64,000 nt of DNA from CAYWRZ01 sp964460845 (GTDB taxonomy: Bacteria > Bacteroidota > Bacteroidia > Flavobacteriales_D > UBA2798): positions 14,066 through 78,065 of the forward strand of contig CAYWRZ010000015.1 of the NCBI GenBank assembly GCA_964460845.1, written 5' to 3'. The notes under the pieces are model-generated. The model ran no database searches and was not told the origin of the DNA. It was given only the letters and a program-made list of their open reading frames with translations. Both the position numbers and the translations under genes were made by a program. Shown piece after piece: positions 61,732-64,000 of this stretch; within the stretch, counting starts at the first letter, position 1; every line of letters starts with the position of its first letter.

Positions 61732-62325
61732 TCAGCCTTTGTCTGTGGTTAAAGCCACCATATATTGCCGCAGATCGTTCAGCTCTATGTCGAGCCATTT
61801 GTCTTTTATCGCTGCGATATAACGCTCTTTTTCGGCCGAAGTATGAAAGGTGCCTTTTTCTTTTTGAGGACGGGGTGTAAGGCGAGCGTGTTTTATGGCG
61901 TCCCAATTTTCGCGGAAAAGATCCTGTAATTTTTGCTGCAGCTTCTCGTAAGAAGTGCGCAAAGTATCGTTGTCTGTCATTTCGACCTCCTGCTGCACTA
62001 AAACGGCACCTGTATCAAGCCCTTCGTCGATCAGATGAATCGTTACACCTTTGGGCGTATTTTCGACCACGCTCCAAAAATTGGGATCGGAACCTCTGTT
62101 CCAGGGCAGATAAGAAATATGGAGATTGATCACTTTACCGGGCAATAAATCGAGAATTTCTTTTTTAAGCATGAAACGATAGCCATAGCTAATAATAAAT
62201 TCTATTTTTTCGGAAAGAATAAATTCGGGGGTGATTTTTTCGGCAGTAGCCTGTACCTGTTCGCCACCGTCACGAAGAAAAGAAATGAGGGGCGAGTCGG
62301 TATAACCTAAAAAAAGTATATTCAT
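61732..62325 (-). CDS. Short formyltransferase-family protein
   Basis: A protein of about 197 residues that resembles the catalytic domain of methionyl-tRNA and sugar-amine formyltransferases. INLHISYLPWNRGSDPNFWS carries the Asn and His of the active site. GVTIHLIDEGLDTGAVLVQQ carries the Asp. There is no C-terminal tRNA-binding domain, so it is not the normal Fmt (about 310 residues). A sugar-nucleotide substrate is more likely. The open frame extends upstream to 62466, but the family N-terminus MNILFLGYTDSPLISF starts at 62325, and a promoter lies in between. Confidence 0.82.
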   Translation of the reverse strand: MNILFLGYTDSPLISFLRDGGEQVQATAEKITPEFILSEKIEFIISYGYRFMLKKEILDLLPGKVINLHISYLPWNRGSDPNFWSVVENTPKGVTIHLIDEGLDTGAVLVQQEVEMTDNDTLRTSYEKLQQKLQDLFRENWDAIKHARLTPRPQKEKGTFHTSAEKERYIAAIKDKWLDIELNDLRQYMVALTTDKG

Positions 62326-62709
62326 CGGGTGGTGTGTCAAACGGTAACTGAAAATTGACTGCAGCACTATTCTACGCAAAGATACACAAAGCCGGGGCTT
62401 AAAGACAAAGCCCTTTTCCCGTTTCAGGCTTTCATTTTTAGCTTCCTCTTTTCTTTTTACACCCAAAACCTTATCTGATAAACAAGAATATTCTGCGCTA
62501 AAAACAGGAAGATGCGGCCTCAGGATAAGCGATTAACCGCCACTTCTTTTCTCCAAAAAACGGGTGTTATTTTTCACAACAGGCGCATTCATTGTTAAAA
62601 TCGGCCTTTTTTCCCGGTCATTTAGGGGTAATACTGCTATTTCTCAGCGGTTAGACGCAACTATTTCCCAGGATTTCGTCTTTGGTGAAGAACATTCAAA
62701 ATCATTGCT
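62326..62709. other. Intergenic region between divergent genes
   Basis: 384 bp. It holds the formyltransferase promoter (62377-62409). The rest shows no gene, RNA or further clear promoter that I can support. Confidence 0.5.
62377..62409 (-). promoter_or_regulatory. Promoter of the formyltransferase gene
   Basis: On the minus strand TTTG (62406-62409), a 21-bp spacer and TATCTTTG (62377-62384) form a full Bacteroidota-type promoter, with a predicted leader of about 45 nt. Confidence 0.6.
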
Positions 62710-64000
62710 ATGAAAAAAAGAGGTGTCATCTACCTTTTACTTTCTCTACTCTATGTAAATGTATGGGCGCAGCAACCCACACAGATGCGAAGTATCGTAG
62801 AGGCGGAACAGTTCTTACATACTTATTTTAACCAGGATTCAGCGATACGGTATGTGACGGAACGGATCCCCAAAGAATATGTGGAAGCGCTTAATACCAA
62901 AGAATTTCGCGATGCGCTGGGTGTACTGTTCCATAAAGAGCGTTTCAATGTGATGATGTATTATCAGCATGGGAAGCTGGATCATGCCAATGTATATGCG
63001 TATCGCGACTCTGCGCTGACAGCCGGTGTGGAATTGGCACGTGCTCTTTACCTTGATAGTGAAAAACGTGCACAGTTTCTCGAAAAATACCGTCCCCATG
63101 ATCATTCGGAAGAAGGGCATACGCATTTGCCAAGGCCTCCTTCCACTCAGGGAGATGCGCCTGTGTTTTTACCCGGAACGCGTGCCGCCGGAGAGCCTTG
63201 CAACAATGCCGATTTTGAAACGGGCGATGCCACCGGCTGGGAACTGTTTCGCGGACGTAACAACGGAAATACCCAGTTTGATTACGGCAACATTACACCG
63301 GTTACCTTAGGCACCAGTGGCGGACATCATACTATCTTTAACGGTGGAAATGACGGGATCGTAAATACCATTCCCCGTGTAAACCCCGACGGAGGCCAAT
63401 ACAGCATACGTGTAGGCGACGGAACGGGATTTGTGGGTTCGGGCAGTTACGGGCATGCCGCCAGTATTCGTCAAACTTTTCGGGTAGAACCGCATACCGC
63501 TTCTTTTACTTACAGCTATGCGGTCTTTTTGGAAGATCCGAACCATAGCTCAGCCCAACAGCCTTACTTTCGGATTCGTATGACCACCGCCTCGGGCACC
63601 GCCGTGGAATGTGGCGATTTTCAGGTAATTTCGGGGCCGCCCAACTCAGGCGGCGATCCTGATTTTCTTACCACTACTTTCGGGGGTAATCAGATTTATT
63701 ATAAGAACTGGACTACCGTATTTGCTCCGCTTCATAATTATATCGGACAGGATGTCACCATCGAGTTTATTGTGGGCGACTGCTCGCAAAACGGTCACTT
63801 CGGCTATGCGTATCTCGATGCGCGCTGCTCGAGCATGGAGCTTCAGTTGGTACCCACAGGCAGCGGTTGTGGTCCTGTGAACGTGATAGCCCCTCCGGGT
63901 GCAGCTTCGTATTTGTGGGCGGGTCCCGGTGTGGACGGCCAAACCACCCAAACGGTGACCGCCAATGCCACAGGCACATACAGCGTGACGATGACCCCGG
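62710..64000 (+). CDS. Large secreted surface protein, N-terminal part (runs off the window)
   Basis: At least 430 residues. It begins with a signal peptide (GVIYLLLSLLYVNVWAQQ) and a helical region (about 30-130). A beta-rich carbohydrate-binding-like domain then opens with EPCNNADFETGDATGWELFR, a common start of Bacteroidota gliding or adhesion proteins. Near the window end Ig/PKD-like repeats begin (GAASYLWAGPGVDGQTTQTV). Proteins of this type usually end in a type IX secretion signal, which would lie outside. Function is probably adhesion or polymer binding. Confidence 0.8.
   Translation, partial: MKKRGVIYLLLSLLYVNVWAQQPTQMRSIVEAEQFLHTYFNQDSAIRYVTERIPKEYVEALNTKEFRDALGVLFHKERFNVMMYYQHGKLDHANVYAYRDSALTAGVELARALYLDSEKRAQFLEKYRPHDHSEEGHTHLPRPPSTQGDAPVFLPGTRAAGEPCNNADFETGDATGWELFRGRNNGNTQFDYGNITPVTLGTSGGHHTIFNGGNDGIVNTIPRVNPDGGQYSIRVGDGTGFVGSGSYGHAASIRQTFRVEPHTASFTYSYAVFLEDPNHSSAQQPYFRIRMTTASGTAVECGDFQVISGPPNSGGDPDFLTTTFGGNQIYYKNWTTVFAPLHNYIGQDVTIEFIVGDCSQNGHFGYAYLDARCSSMELQLVPTGSGCGPVNVIAPPGAASYLWAGPGVDGQTTQTVTANATGTYSVTMTP

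Overview
The window is ordinary bacterial chromosome from a member of the Bacteroidota, most likely from the Cytophagales or a related class. Four signs support this. The Bat aerotolerance-type operon is complete. Recurrent -7 boxes match TAnnTTTG, the Bacteroidota housekeeping promoter motif. There are many SPII lipoproteins and short secreted proteins with signal peptides ending in AQAQ or SAQ. Arginine decarboxylase is the short Bacteroidota form. No rRNA, tRNA or CRISPR array was recognised. Coding density is high and most genes sit in tight same-strand runs.

Layout. 1-13 kb: the N-terminal half of an ABC-F ATPase, purL, a divergent class III aminotransferase, a Fic protein followed by a decayed AAA ATPase fragment, lon, a GlmU-like two-domain enzyme, ribosomal protein L31 type B, a beta-helix lipoprotein, a YebC-family regulator and an EVE-domain protein. 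13.1-22.2 kb: a nine-gene minus-strand operon running moxR, DUF58, a membrane protein, batA, batB, batC, batD, batE and a DUF2520 Rossmann protein. 22.3-25.2 kb: an all-alpha NTP pyrophosphatase coupled to a small zinc-finger protein, bioA, and a secreted TPR-like protein.

25.4-38.2 kb is the accessory region. It holds a YD-like secreted protein and three paralogous secreted WG-repeat proteins with about 15 repeats each. Between the second and third WG genes lies an oppositely oriented three-gene module: a AAA+-like ATPase with a C-terminal winged-helix-like segment, a tyrosine recombinase with a complete catalytic set, and a second tyrosine recombinase that has lost most catalytic residues. 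Two lipoproteins and a small secreted protein follow. This module is the best candidate here for an under-described mobile or programmed-recombination system.

38.4-44.4 kb: rimK, argS-rocF divergent from speA (arginine use and polyamines), and a DUF4412-like secreted protein. 44.6-53.3 kb: ftsK-lolA converge on a three-gene operon encoding a compact SMC-like ATPase and two partner proteins, resembling MukBEF/MksBEF/Wadjet machines but with no nuclease gene. A 58-bp tandem palindromic repeat array separates the two converging units. A RimB-like retropepsin follows, which probably works with RimK. 53.4-64 kb: a glucosaminidase-domain protein, a lipoprotein overlapping an APC permease, aroE, a 5'-nucleotidase split over two genes, dnaA, a four-helix membrane protein, a short formyltransferase, and the start of a large secreted surface protein that runs off the window.

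All calls come from reading the sequence by eye. Family names rest on recognisable motifs and not on database searches.
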